A program made the position numbers and the translations under genes. Of a stretch of 7,211 nucleotides of DNA, positions 1 to 5,081 are shown piece by piece. The notes under the pieces were generated by a model that was given only the letters and a program-made list of their open reading frames with translations, searched no databases and was not told the origin of the DNA. How positions within the stretch are numbered: the first letter of the stretch is position 1; every line of letters starts with the position of its first letter. Origin of the DNA: Acidobacteriaceae bacterium (lineage in GTDB: Bacteria > Acidobacteriota > Terriglobia > Terriglobales > Acidobacteriaceae); NCBI GenBank assembly GCA_030040175.1, contig JASHUF010000343.1:1-7211 (forward strand). Reading direction: 5' to 3'.

Positions 1-771
1 CTCGCCCGCGGCCAGGAACCGCTCCAGATTTTCCGGCAGCGCGACCGCGTGCGGCGCGTTGGGGTCGGCATCGTAAAAACAGAAGCCGGTAATGCGGACG
101 TTCGGCGGCCAGTCCTTCTGCTCCACGCCCAGCACGCGCGAGAATAGCGCCAGCACCAGATCGGGCGAGTGCTTGGCGTCGAAGATGGGATTCGCGCCCA
201 TGGGCAGCCCGAGCTCGCGCCGCAACGCATAAATCGGCTCCGGCCACTTGCGCGTAACGAAGCGCGCCAGCCGGCGCATGGCCCGGCCCATCCCCGGGGC
301 TTTGTCGGCGCGGGCAAGCTTCGGGTATGGCGGCAGCACGGGCGGATCGTAGGCGGAGAAGAACGAGAACGGCGCGAGCACGTAACTCGCCCAGGGGATG
401 CCGGTGACCTCAGCCACCAGCGGCCCCGCGTAGTTCAGCTCGCCCAGCAGCATCAGGTCCGCGCGCACCGGCCGCGTGGCTGCATCGAGCAGGTCGGCGT
501 AGGTTTCGCGCAGCACGGGAAACAGAAATTTGCGCAGGCCGGTCTCCGTGCCCTTGTTCACGTCGTAGATCATCTCGATGAGCATGGTGTTGGTGGGGTC
601 GATGTCGGGCCGGAGAGGATGAAATTCGATGCCCAGCGGCGCCACCTTGGGGATGTACACGGCGGGCAGCGCCATCACCGGCGTGTGGCCGCGGCGCTTG
701 AGTTCGAGAGCGATGGCGACCAGGGGATTGATGTCGCCGAAGGTGCCGATGTTCGACAGAACAATGCGCAA
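1..771 (-). CDS. UGT-like glycosyltransferase, N-terminal part (gene runs off the left edge)
   Basis: The minus-strand frame is open from the window edge and gives 257 residues of a GT-B fold glycosyltransferase of the GT1/UGT-MGT type. The N-terminus (residues 2-17) is a beta-strand followed by the glycine-rich GTFGDINPL loop, then the ELKRRGH helix, typical of the acceptor-binding half (GT28-like N-domain). The visible part ends at a FLAAGE stretch. In this family that stretch lies just before the second Rossmann domain, which binds the nucleotide sugar, so the donor-binding half is outside the window. I chose the TTG start at 771 because a GGAGG Shine-Dalgarno lies at 784-780 with 8 nt spacing and the family motif begins right after it. 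An in-frame ATG at 816 would add 15 residues (starting MLYPQIEPCC) but has no ribosome site. The likely role is transfer of a sugar to a lipid, sterol-like or small-molecule acceptor; the acceptor cannot be read from the sequence. Confidence 0.85.
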   Translation of the reverse strand, partial: MRIVLSNIGTFGDINPLVAIALELKRRGHTPVMALPAVYIPKVAPLGIEFHPLRPDIDPTNTMLIEMIYDVNKGTETGLRKFLFPVLRETYADLLDAATRPVRADLMLLGELNYAGPLVAEVTGIPWASYVLAPFSFFSAYDPPVLPPYPKLARADKAPGMGRAMRRLARFVTRKWPEPIYALRRELGLPMGANPIFDAKHSPDLVLALFSRVLGVEQKDWPPNVRITGFCFYDADPNAPHAVALPENLERFLAAGE

Positions 772-891
772 ACGCAGGTCCTCCACGCAGCAGGGTTCGA
801 TTTGAGGGTAAAGCATGCGCGGGGCGAAAGCGGCGGCAGGGCGGTTACTTTGAAGGCGCGGGGAGCGGGTCAGTTTGAATTCGCTTTGCAA

Positions 892-1068
892 GGGCGCGAC
901 TTGAGAGCTTGCTGAAAAAAGGGTATGGAGGAGTCTTGTATCAGGGCATGGCTTCAGCCGTGCCGCAAAAGCTGCGCAAAATCAACGCGCGGCTTTAGCC
1001 GCTGAGGGACGTTTTTCGCTTCGGTCCTCGCCAACTGCCATTTTTCAGCAAGCTCTTGAGTCGTGCCC
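892..1068. repeat. 177-bp MITE-like element with 28-bp imperfect terminal inverted repeats
   Basis: Positions 892-919 and 1041-1068 are reverse complements at 25 of 28 positions. The inner 16 bases, AGAGCTTGCTGAAAAA at 904-919 and TTTTTCAGCAAGCTCT at 1041-1056, match perfectly. The interior has no credible gene. It holds two smaller hairpins: 945-964, a 9-bp stem with one G-T pair and a 2-nt loop, and 989-1002, GCGGCT-TT-AGCCGC. Length, terminal inverted repeats and lack of coding capacity fit a non-autonomous mobile or palindromic intergenic element. I see no clear target-site duplication. It sits between the divergent glycosyltransferase and 94-aa genes. No transposase is present in the window. 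Confidence 0.7.
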
Positions 1069-1088
1069 AAAGCTGGCGGAAATTGTGC

Positions 1089-1110
1089 GCGGGCTTTAGC
1101 CCCGGAGGGA
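1089..1110. repeat. Second copy of the GGCTTTAGCC hairpin motif
   Basis: The segment with core GGGCT-TT-AGCCC (1091-1102) followed by GGAGGGA resembles the internal hairpin of the neighbouring element (989-1002, followed by GAGGGA). The two are about 100 bp apart in the same orientation. Each is a short stem closed by a TT loop. They look like copies of a small dispersed palindromic (REP-like) motif rather than terminators, since no T-tract follows. Confidence 0.5.
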
Positions 1111-1166
1111 TGGCCTATTCAAACTGACCCACTACCCCTTTTATCTCCGTGGAAACGTCTGCGAAG

Positions 1167-1172
1167 TATAAT
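1167..1172 (+). promoter_or_regulatory. TATAAT -10 box for the 94-aa gene
   Basis: A perfect TATAAT hexamer lies 23 bp before the ATG at 1196. This would start transcription near 1179, leaving a leader of about 17 nt that contains the GGGAG ribosome site (1186-1190). No good -35 hexamer is found at 16-18 bp spacing, so strength or regulation is uncertain. Confidence 0.5.
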
Positions 1173-1195
1173 GGCCCAATTCCCCGGGAGCCGAA

Positions 1196-1480
1196 ATGAA
1201 CGAAGCCGAACGGAATTCGTATCTGCTCCACCTGGTCAAGACTCTGGCGCAGGAACTGGGGGTCTACCTCACATTTGCCGAGGTAGTGAAGATGATCGTC
1301 GGGGAGGGAGAGGTGGACGAGATGCTGGCCAAAGTGCGGCGCGATCCCGATCTCGGCGGCCACGTGGAAACTTATTTCCAGCTGCTTTCCGCAGCCCTCT
1401 CCGGAACAGGGAAGCTGGACCCCGATATGGCTCTGCAGGCGTTCCTCTCGCAATGGAATGCGCGCGGGCGGCCGAATTAG
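1196..1480 (+). CDS. Hypothetical 94-aa cytosolic protein
   Basis: I do not recognise this protein. It starts at ATG 1196 behind a GGGAG ribosome site at 1186-1190 (5 nt spacing) and a TATAAT box at 1167, and it ends with TAG. The product is small, acidic to neutral and probably all helical, with no signal peptide, membrane segment, cysteine pair or nucleotide-binding motif. Residues 1-35 read as two amphipathic helices (AERNSYLLHLVKTLAQELG, then FAEVVKMIVGEG). A charged stretch (VDEMLAKVRRDPDLGG) and a further helical region follow. The next gene, a membrane protein, begins 100 bp downstream on the same strand, so co-transcription is possible. The start signals and well-formed frame make it a likely real gene; the function is unknown. 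Confidence 0.65.
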   Translation: MNEAERNSYLLHLVKTLAQELGVYLTFAEVVKMIVGEGEVDEMLAKVRRDPDLGGHVETYFQLLSAALSGTGKLDPDMALQAFLSQWNARGRPN

Positions 1481-1580
1481 CCCTCCGCAGCAAGGGGATG
1501 AATGACGCCCTCCCGGGGGATTTGCGGATTGCCTGCGATGGATTGACAATCATCTCAGGAAGGAGTGCGGGAGGAGTCCC

Positions 1581-2111
1581 ATGTGGAAGAGCTTGCTGGT
1601 GGTGGTGGTCTCGGCGCCTCTCTCCATCGCCGTCGGCCTGGCGTTTTGGGCGGCGCAGAACTGGCGCGCAGGCTTGACTGCGTGCTTCAGCACCCTTGCC
1701 ATCTGCCTGGTGGCTGCAACCCTGCTCGCGTTCTTCACCCGGCGCTTTACGCTGGTGGATGTTTTTCTCCCCGTTATTTTTTCCGTGGTCTGGTCGCTCG
1801 TTCTCATGCCCTTCAGCCTGGGATCGGACCTGTTCACGGCGCCGGCGGCCATCGGCTCCGGCATGCTGCTCACCTGGTGCTTGTGGCGGGTGTACCACGA
1901 GGGCGGCCGGGATGGGAACTCCGGCCGGAAATGGCTGATTTTTCCCATCCTCGTCTACGTATACGAGATGCTGCCCATCCACATTCCGGGCGTGTTTGAC
2001 GACTATTTCGCGCTCTCGGGCGATTTTGCGTGCGTCCTTCTGTCTCAGCTCGCGGCCTCGCACCGCAGGCCATTTCCCGGCACGGAAGGGGCGAACCTGA
2101 ATCTCAAATGA
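1581..2111 (+). CDS. Hypothetical polytopic membrane protein (176 aa)
   Basis: The ATG at 1581 follows a strong GGGAGGAG ribosome site (1569-1576). The protein is strongly hydrophobic, with five or six predicted spans: about residues 4-25, 31-52, 59-78, 86-105, 118-137 and perhaps 143-158. A short polar loop rich in Gly and Arg (106-117) separates spans four and five, and the tail (159-176) is hydrophilic. I see no transporter signature, catalytic motif or cysteine pair that would assign a family. The stop overlaps the start of the 36-aa gene by ATGA, so those two are translationally coupled. The 94-aa gene lies 100 bp upstream. It is most likely an inner-membrane protein of unknown role. Confidence 0.7.
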   Translation: MWKSLLVVVVSAPLSIAVGLAFWAAQNWRAGLTACFSTLAICLVAATLLAFFTRRFTLVDVFLPVIFSVVWSLVLMPFSLGSDLFTAPAAIGSGMLLTWCLWRVYHEGGRDGNSGRKWLIFPILVYVYEMLPIHIPGVFDDYFALSGDFACVLLSQLAASHRRPFPGTEGANLNLK

Positions 2112-2218
2112 AGCTCCTGCTTGTGATCGCTGCAGTTCTCGTCCTTGCCGGCTCCTTCTACGCCGACTACAAATGGCGCCACTGGATGGCGGAGCGCAGG
2201 CGCGACCGCGGGCGCTGA
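2108..2218 (+). CDS. Small single-span membrane peptide (36 aa), coupled to the upstream membrane protein
   Basis: The ATG at 2108-2110 overlaps the TGA of the 176-aa membrane protein (2109-2111), the classic ATGA coupling arrangement. The peptide has Lys at position 2, a hydrophobic core over residues 3-17 (LLLVIAAVLVLAGSF), then an aromatic and basic tail with Tyr, two Trp and a run of Arg (RRRDRGR). That is the pattern of a one-pass inner-membrane peptide with a positively charged cytoplasmic end. A cleaved signal is unlikely because nothing follows it. The overlap suggests it works with, or as a subunit of, the upstream membrane protein; this is inference. I do not recognise a family. Confidence 0.55.
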   Translation: MKLLLVIAAVLVLAGSFYADYKWRHWMAERRRDRGR

Positions 2219-2287
2219 GGACCGGGCGCGCAACAACTTTTCTGCACCCAGGCCGTTATCATGAGATGAGGATGGGGTGCGTCTGAC

Positions 2288-2296
2288 TGTTACAAT
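2288..2296 (+). promoter_or_regulatory. Extended -10 promoter for the DsbA-like gene
   Basis: TGT-TACAAT is an extended -10 (TGn followed by a 5/6 match to TATAAT), 25 bp before the ATG at 2322. Transcription would begin near 2303. No strong -35 is present, which is tolerable for extended -10 promoters. This placement argues against the GTG at 2277 as the start codon, because it would lie upstream of the promoter. Confidence 0.45.
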
Positions 2297-2321
2297 CCAT
2301 TCTCGAAGGCGTCCCACACTC

Positions 2322-3005
2322 ATGGTTAACTTGACTTCCTCTTTCTTCTCAACCCGCGCCGCGCGCAGAAGCCGCTTCAGGATTCTCGCCGCGGTCCTGC
2401 CCCTGGCCGCGGCCGCGCTCGGCGCACACGCCCAGTTTGGCGCGCCCAACTCGACCAAGGTTCTTGACGCCTCCGCGCTCAAGCCGCCTCCGGGCGCGCA
2501 TATCGCCATTGTGGAGTTCGACGATCTCGAGTGCCCGGCCTGCGCGCATGCCAACCCCACGCTGAAAGCCGCAGCCGCGCAGTACAAAATTCCCTGGGTC
2601 CGCCACGATTTTCTGATTCCCGGCCATCTCTGGAGCCCGAAGGCCGCCGTTTACGCGCGCTGGTTCGACACCAAAAGCAAGGCGCTCGGCGACGAATATC
2701 GCGACGAGATCTTCGCCAATCAGATTTCGATCTACAATCCCCAGGTGCTTGACCAGTTCACGCAGAAGTTTGCGCAGGCGCACGGCACCCCGCTTCCGTT
2801 CGCCATCGATCCCGCGGGCAAGCTGAACGCTGAGGTCGAGGCCGACACCGAACTGGGCAAGCGCGTCGGCATCATGCGCACGCCCACGATCTTCATCGTG
2901 ACAGCAGGATCCGGCGGCAGCGAAAGCAGCTATCTTGAGGTTCTCGATCCCGATCACGATCTCTACCGCACCATCGACCAGGCCATGGCGCAAGCGCGCC
3001 GCTGA
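2322..3005 (+). CDS. Exported DsbA-like thioredoxin-fold protein (thiol-disulfide oxidoreductase)
   Basis: With the ATG at 2322 the protein has 227 residues. Residues 1-37 look like a Sec signal peptide: a basic n-region with several Arg (12-20), a hydrophobic core ILAAVLPLAAAALG, and a cleavage site after AHA (35-37). The mature protein is a thioredoxin-fold domain with an inserted helical region, as in DsbA. The active site is C71-P-A-C74 in the context FDDLECPACAH, and the cis-proline loop is T187-P188 (RTPTIFIV). Related periplasmic proteins form or exchange disulfides in exported proteins. CPAC differs from the CPHC of E. coli DsbA, so the redox potential could differ. The ATG is preferred over an upstream in-frame GTG (2277) because of the promoter position and because it gives a normal signal peptide. 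The GAAGG ribosome site (2305-2309) is 12 nt away, a little far. No partner DsbB is in the window. Confidence 0.85.
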   Translation: MVNLTSSFFSTRAARRSRFRILAAVLPLAAAALGAHAQFGAPNSTKVLDASALKPPPGAHIAIVEFDDLECPACAHANPTLKAAAAQYKIPWVRHDFLIPGHLWSPKAAVYARWFDTKSKALGDEYRDEIFANQISIYNPQVLDQFTQKFAQAHGTPLPFAIDPAGKLNAEVEADTELGKRVGIMRTPTIFIVTAGSGGSESSYLEVLDPDHDLYRTIDQAMAQARR

Positions 3006-3008
3006 GCG

Positions 3009-3026
3009 AATGCCTACGGCATTTTC
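3009..3026 (+). terminator. Possible intrinsic terminator after the DsbA-like gene
   Basis: Directly after the stop codon, AATGCC (3009-3014) and GGCATT (3018-3023) form a 6-bp stem with a TAC loop, extended by a short T run. The stem is short and only half GC, so termination may be weak. The right half of this hairpin also forms the left end of the inverted repeat 3019-3127. Confidence 0.4.
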
Positions 3027-3127
3027 TGAGTTACTGTGTCCTTTTCATTACCTCGCAAGGCCGCCGCTCCCTGTTGGTCGCGTCGACTCTGCCTTCCATC
3101 TTCGGGATACAGCTACTCAGAAAATGC
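3019..3127. repeat. 109-bp intergenic element with perfect 13-bp inverted ends
   Basis: GCATTTTCTGAGT (3019-3031) and ACTCAGAAAATGC (3115-3127) are perfect reverse complements bounding 83 bp of non-coding sequence. It lies between the plus-strand DsbA-like gene and the convergent radical SAM gene. Size and structure suggest a non-autonomous repeat or a long cruciform. Its ends differ from those of the 892-1068 element, so it would be a different family. A 40-codon frame inside it (3010-3132) lacks a ribosome site and is judged spurious. Confidence 0.55.
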
Positions 3128-3162
3128 GTTAGCCCGGATCGAAACCGACTTTTGACCGGACC

Positions 3163-4194
3163 TCAGCCGCCGGATTGAATCTGCACCAGCGCGCCGCCGC
3201 TCCCCGGCGAAACCGTGCTGGTCTGCGGCGCGCGCCAGTGGTCGATGTAGCTGATCCGGTGCACGCAGCCGATGGTGCAGTTGGGCGCGCAGCTCTTGGC
3301 GGTGCGGAACTCGCGCTTCACATCTTCGCGCGTGTACTCGGCGATGGGCACGCCCGGGTACCCGCGCTGCTGCGAGCAGTAGTGCACCAGGCCGTCCTCG
3401 CAGATGTAGAGGTAGCGCGAGCCGGCGCGGCAGCGCCAGTCGTTGGGCAGGCCCTGCACAATTGCTTCCTGAAATTTGTCGAACTGCGCGTAGTTGGTCT
3501 TCCTGCGCCGGCTCATGGCAAAGTAGACCTGGGCTTCTTCCTCGGTGAGCGGCTTCAGTTGTCCGTCGCCGTCGTGGATGATCCCGATGGTCGACTCAAA
3601 GCCCAGCTCAATGGCCCTCTTGCCGATTACCAGCGCGTCCTGTGGATTTTTGAAGCCGCCGCCGACCACGGAGTTGATGTTGACGTGGAACTCGGCGTGC
3701 TCAGCCAGCATCTGCAGTTTCTTGTCGAGCACCTTAAGGCTTTTCTTCGAGACTTCGTCAGGCTCCACGTTGTCGATGGAGATCTGCATGTGATCGAGGC
3801 CGGCGCGGTTCAGCCGCTGGATGCGCTCCACATTCAGCAGATAGCCGTTGGTGATCATGCCGGCAATGGCACCCGTCCGCCGCATCCGCCGGATGATGTC
3901 GTCGAGCTGCGGATGCGTGAGCGGCTCGCCCCCGGAGATGCCGATCATGGCGGTTCCCAAGCGGCCCAGGTGGTCGATGCGGCGGAACATCTCCTCGAGC
4001 GGCACCGGCTCGGAGACCTTGTCGTACTCGTTGCAGTAGGCGCAGCTCAGGTTGCAGAAGCGCATGGGAATAATCTGCGCCAGCACCGGGTGATCAGTGG
4101 AGGCGAGCGCCCGCGCCACCATGGCGTACTCACGCAGCTTCCGCCGGGCCGCAATCGCCCGCCCGCGTACCGTCGCTCTGCGCGGAGTTGCCAT
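3163..4194 (-). CDS. Radical SAM protein with SPASM/Twitch-like C-terminal cysteine cluster
   Basis: This 343-residue protein carries the radical SAM cluster motif C47-x3-C51-x2-C54 (RFCNLSCAYCN), which binds a [4Fe-4S] cluster and S-adenosylmethionine. The SAM-contact motif GGEP is at 88-91, and a TIM-barrel-like domain runs to about residue 240. The C-terminus has C255-x12-G268-x4-C273, which fits the first part of a SPASM motif, plus C265, and then C302-x3-C306-x3-C310. This arrangement could ligate an auxiliary Fe-S cluster. SPASM/Twitch enzymes include peptide-modifying and cofactor-building enzymes such as PqqE, but the substrate cannot be inferred and no precursor peptide or partner is adjacent. 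The N-terminus is very basic (residues 5-28, many Arg). The ATG at 4194 has no clear ribosome site; Met25 is an alternative start. The tail after residue 330 is low complexity. The gene stands alone between convergent and divergent neighbours. Confidence 0.85.
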   Translation of the reverse strand: MATPRRATVRGRAIAARRKLREYAMVARALASTDHPVLAQIIPMRFCNLSCAYCNEYDKVSEPVPLEEMFRRIDHLGRLGTAMIGISGGEPLTHPQLDDIIRRMRRTGAIAGMITNGYLLNVERIQRLNRAGLDHMQISIDNVEPDEVSKKSLKVLDKKLQMLAEHAEFHVNINSVVGGGFKNPQDALVIGKRAIELGFESTIGIIHDGDGQLKPLTEEEAQVYFAMSRRRKTNYAQFDKFQEAIVQGLPNDWRCRAGSRYLYICEDGLVHYCSQQRGYPGVPIAEYTREDVKREFRTAKSCAPNCTIGCVHRISYIDHWRAPQTSTVSPGSGGALVQIQSGG

Positions 4195-4242
4195 TCATTC
4201 TATTGAAACACAAACGAGGCTATAAAGGCGCGTCCGGATTGA

Positions 4243-4260
4243 GCTTTCGCCGGCGAAAGC
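4243..4260. promoter_or_regulatory. Perfect 18-bp palindrome upstream of the radical SAM gene
   Basis: GCTTTCGCCGGCGAAAGC is its own reverse complement over 18 bp with no spacer, which is typical of a dimeric repressor or activator site. It lies 49 bp upstream of the radical SAM start (4194). A weak minus-strand -10 candidate (TATAGC, 4224-4219) lies between them, so the palindrome would sit near the -35 position. The regulator is unknown. It could also form a cruciform or hairpin, but without a loop it is better suited as a protein-binding site. Confidence 0.4.
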
Positions 4261-4339
4261 CGCACCAAAACCATTTCCGCGCGGGAGCGTCTCCCTCGGC
4301 GTTGCGGCTCTGTCCCGGCGCGCCGAAGATCGGTGGGAA

Positions 4340-4361
4340 ATTGGCCTTCCGGAAGGTCAAT
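4340..4361. promoter_or_regulatory. 22-bp near-perfect palindrome centred on TTCCGGAA
   Basis: Positions 4340-4361 pair outward from the centre 4350/4351 at 10 of 11 positions. The one exception is a G-T pair at 4344/4357. The core is CCTTCCGGAAGG. It lies in the spacer between the divergent radical SAM and vapB genes, 79 bp before vapB, so it could be an operator for either. There is no T-tract to make it a terminator. Confidence 0.35.
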
Positions 4362-4391
4362 CGGCAATCGCCCGGAGGCCGGTTGACTACG

Positions 4392-4409
4392 TTCCCATAA
4401 ATATGGGAA
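4392..4409. promoter_or_regulatory. Probable VapB/VapBC autoregulatory operator
   Basis: TTCCCATA (4392-4399) and TATGGGAA (4402-4409) form a perfect 8-bp inverted repeat with a 2-nt spacer, ending 9 bp before the vapB GTG. Ribbon-helix-helix antitoxins generally bind such short inverted repeats at their own promoter, and the AT-rich centre could include the -10. A TTGACT hexamer at 4383-4388 resembles a -35 but has no -10 at normal spacing. The right arm contains the only Shine-Dalgarno-like GGGA for vapB. Confidence 0.5.
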
Positions 4410-4418
4410 ACTGCAATT

Positions 4419-4670
4419 GTGAAGACGACCCTTGAGATTCCCGACCCGATCTTCCGCCGCGCCAAGTCGGTTGCCGCTCGCCGCGGCATCGCCCTGCGTG
4501 CGTTTGTGACCGAAGCTGTCGAGGAGAAATTAGCCGCCAGTTCTCGAGCACAGGAGAGGCCTTGGGTCAGTCTGGCTGGGGGCCTCAAACATCTTCACAA
4601 AGAGACGTTGCGTATCAACGAGATCATGAACCGCGAGTTCGAAAAGATCGACCCCGAGGATTGGGCGTGA
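4419..4670 (+). CDS. vapB: VapB-like ribbon-helix-helix antitoxin
   Basis: This 83-residue protein starts at GTG 4419. Residues 1-40 match a ribbon-helix-helix DNA-binding domain: a beta-strand (KTTLEIPD), helix 1 (PIFRRAKSVAARRG) and helix 2 (ALRAFVTEAVEEKLA). Dimers of this fold bind DNA with the paired strands. Residues 45-83 are likely the toxin-wrapping tail, including helical LRINEIMNREFEKIDPEDWA. In this family the antitoxin blocks the PIN toxin active site and, as a complex, represses the operon. The stop codon overlaps the toxin GTG (GTGA), and the probable operator lies immediately upstream. The ribosome site is weak (GGGA at 4405-4408). Confidence 0.85.
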   Translation: MKTTLEIPDPIFRRAKSVAARRGIALRAFVTEAVEEKLAASSRAQERPWVSLAGGLKHLHKETLRINEIMNREFEKIDPEDWA

Positions 4671-5044
4671 TCCTCGATACCAACGCTCTTTCCGCTGTGG
4701 CCGACAATGAACTCGCGGCGGTTCGAATCTTCAGCGAAGCCGAGACAATCGAATTGCCGGTCATTGTTCTCGGTGAATACCGCTTTGGCATCGCTCACTC
4801 GCGACGTCGCGACGAGTACGAAAACTGGTTGGAAAAGCTCGTCGCCGCGACCCGGATATTGTCAGTGGATCAGGACACTGCCCGCCATTACGCCCACATC
4901 CGCTCCGAACTCAAAAAGGCCGGCCGGCCCATCCCCTCAAACGACCTCTGGATCGCCGCTTTGTGCCGCCAGCACCGGCTTCCTCTCATGAGCCTAGACG
5001 AACACTTTGAGGGGGTTCGAAATCTCAAACGGATTGGATGGTGA
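4667..5044 (+). CDS. vapC: VapC-like PIN-domain ribonuclease toxin
   Basis: Translation from GTG 4667, which overlaps the antitoxin TGA, gives 125 residues, the usual VapC length. A GAGG ribosome site lies at 4656-4659 inside the antitoxin gene. The four acidic residues of the PIN active site are in place: D4 (ILDTNALS), E37 (LGEYRFGI), D93 (PSNDLWIAA) and D111 (SLDEHF). They bind Mg or Mn for RNA cleavage; known VapC toxins cut tRNAs or rRNA and thereby arrest translation. A longer open frame begins upstream at 4562 but is only the out-of-frame antitoxin region. The module is bordered by the palindrome-rich spacer upstream and by a convergent acyl-CoA dehydrogenase 35 bp downstream, so it is a compact and possibly mobile cassette. 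All key residues are present, so the toxin looks intact. Confidence 0.88.
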   Translation: MILDTNALSAVADNELAAVRIFSEAETIELPVIVLGEYRFGIAHSRRRDEYENWLEKLVAATRILSVDQDTARHYAHIRSELKKAGRPIPSNDLWIAALCRQHRLPLMSLDEHFEGVRNLKRIGW

Positions 5045-5081
5045 GAACCACCGTCTGCCGCATTCGGCCTGGGCAGGTTCT
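5044..5081. terminator. Possible bidirectional hairpin between convergent genes
   Basis: AGAAC (5044-5048) and CTGCC (5055-5059) pair with GGCAG (5072-5076) and GTTCT (5077-5081). This makes a 5+5 bp stem with a one-sided 6-nt bulge and a 12-nt loop. It fills the 35-bp gap between vapC and the convergent acyl-CoA dehydrogenase. There is no T-tract on either side, so intrinsic termination is only a suggestion from position and folding. Confidence 0.25.

Noticed and set aside
169..915. A 248-residue plus-strand frame over the glycosyltransferase region.
   Set aside because: It is antisense to a clear glycosyltransferase frame, has shadow-type composition (His, Arg, Gln, Gly rich), and extends into the repeat element.
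1543..1548. A perfect TTGACA that could be a -35 for the 176-aa membrane protein.
   Set aside because: No -10-like hexamer occurs 15-19 bp downstream; that stretch is the GC-rich ribosome-site region.
3010..3132. A 40-residue frame (starting MPTAFSELLCP) considered as a small protein or a precursor peptide for the radical SAM enzyme.
   Set aside because: It lies almost entirely inside the 3019-3127 inverted-repeat element, has no ribosome site, and is on the opposite strand from the radical SAM gene.
3175..4206. A long plus-strand frame (343 residues) opposite the radical SAM gene.
   Set aside because: It is a shadow of a GC-rich gene, with Ala/Val/His/Asp-rich composition and no domain. 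The minus strand carries the intact radical SAM motifs.
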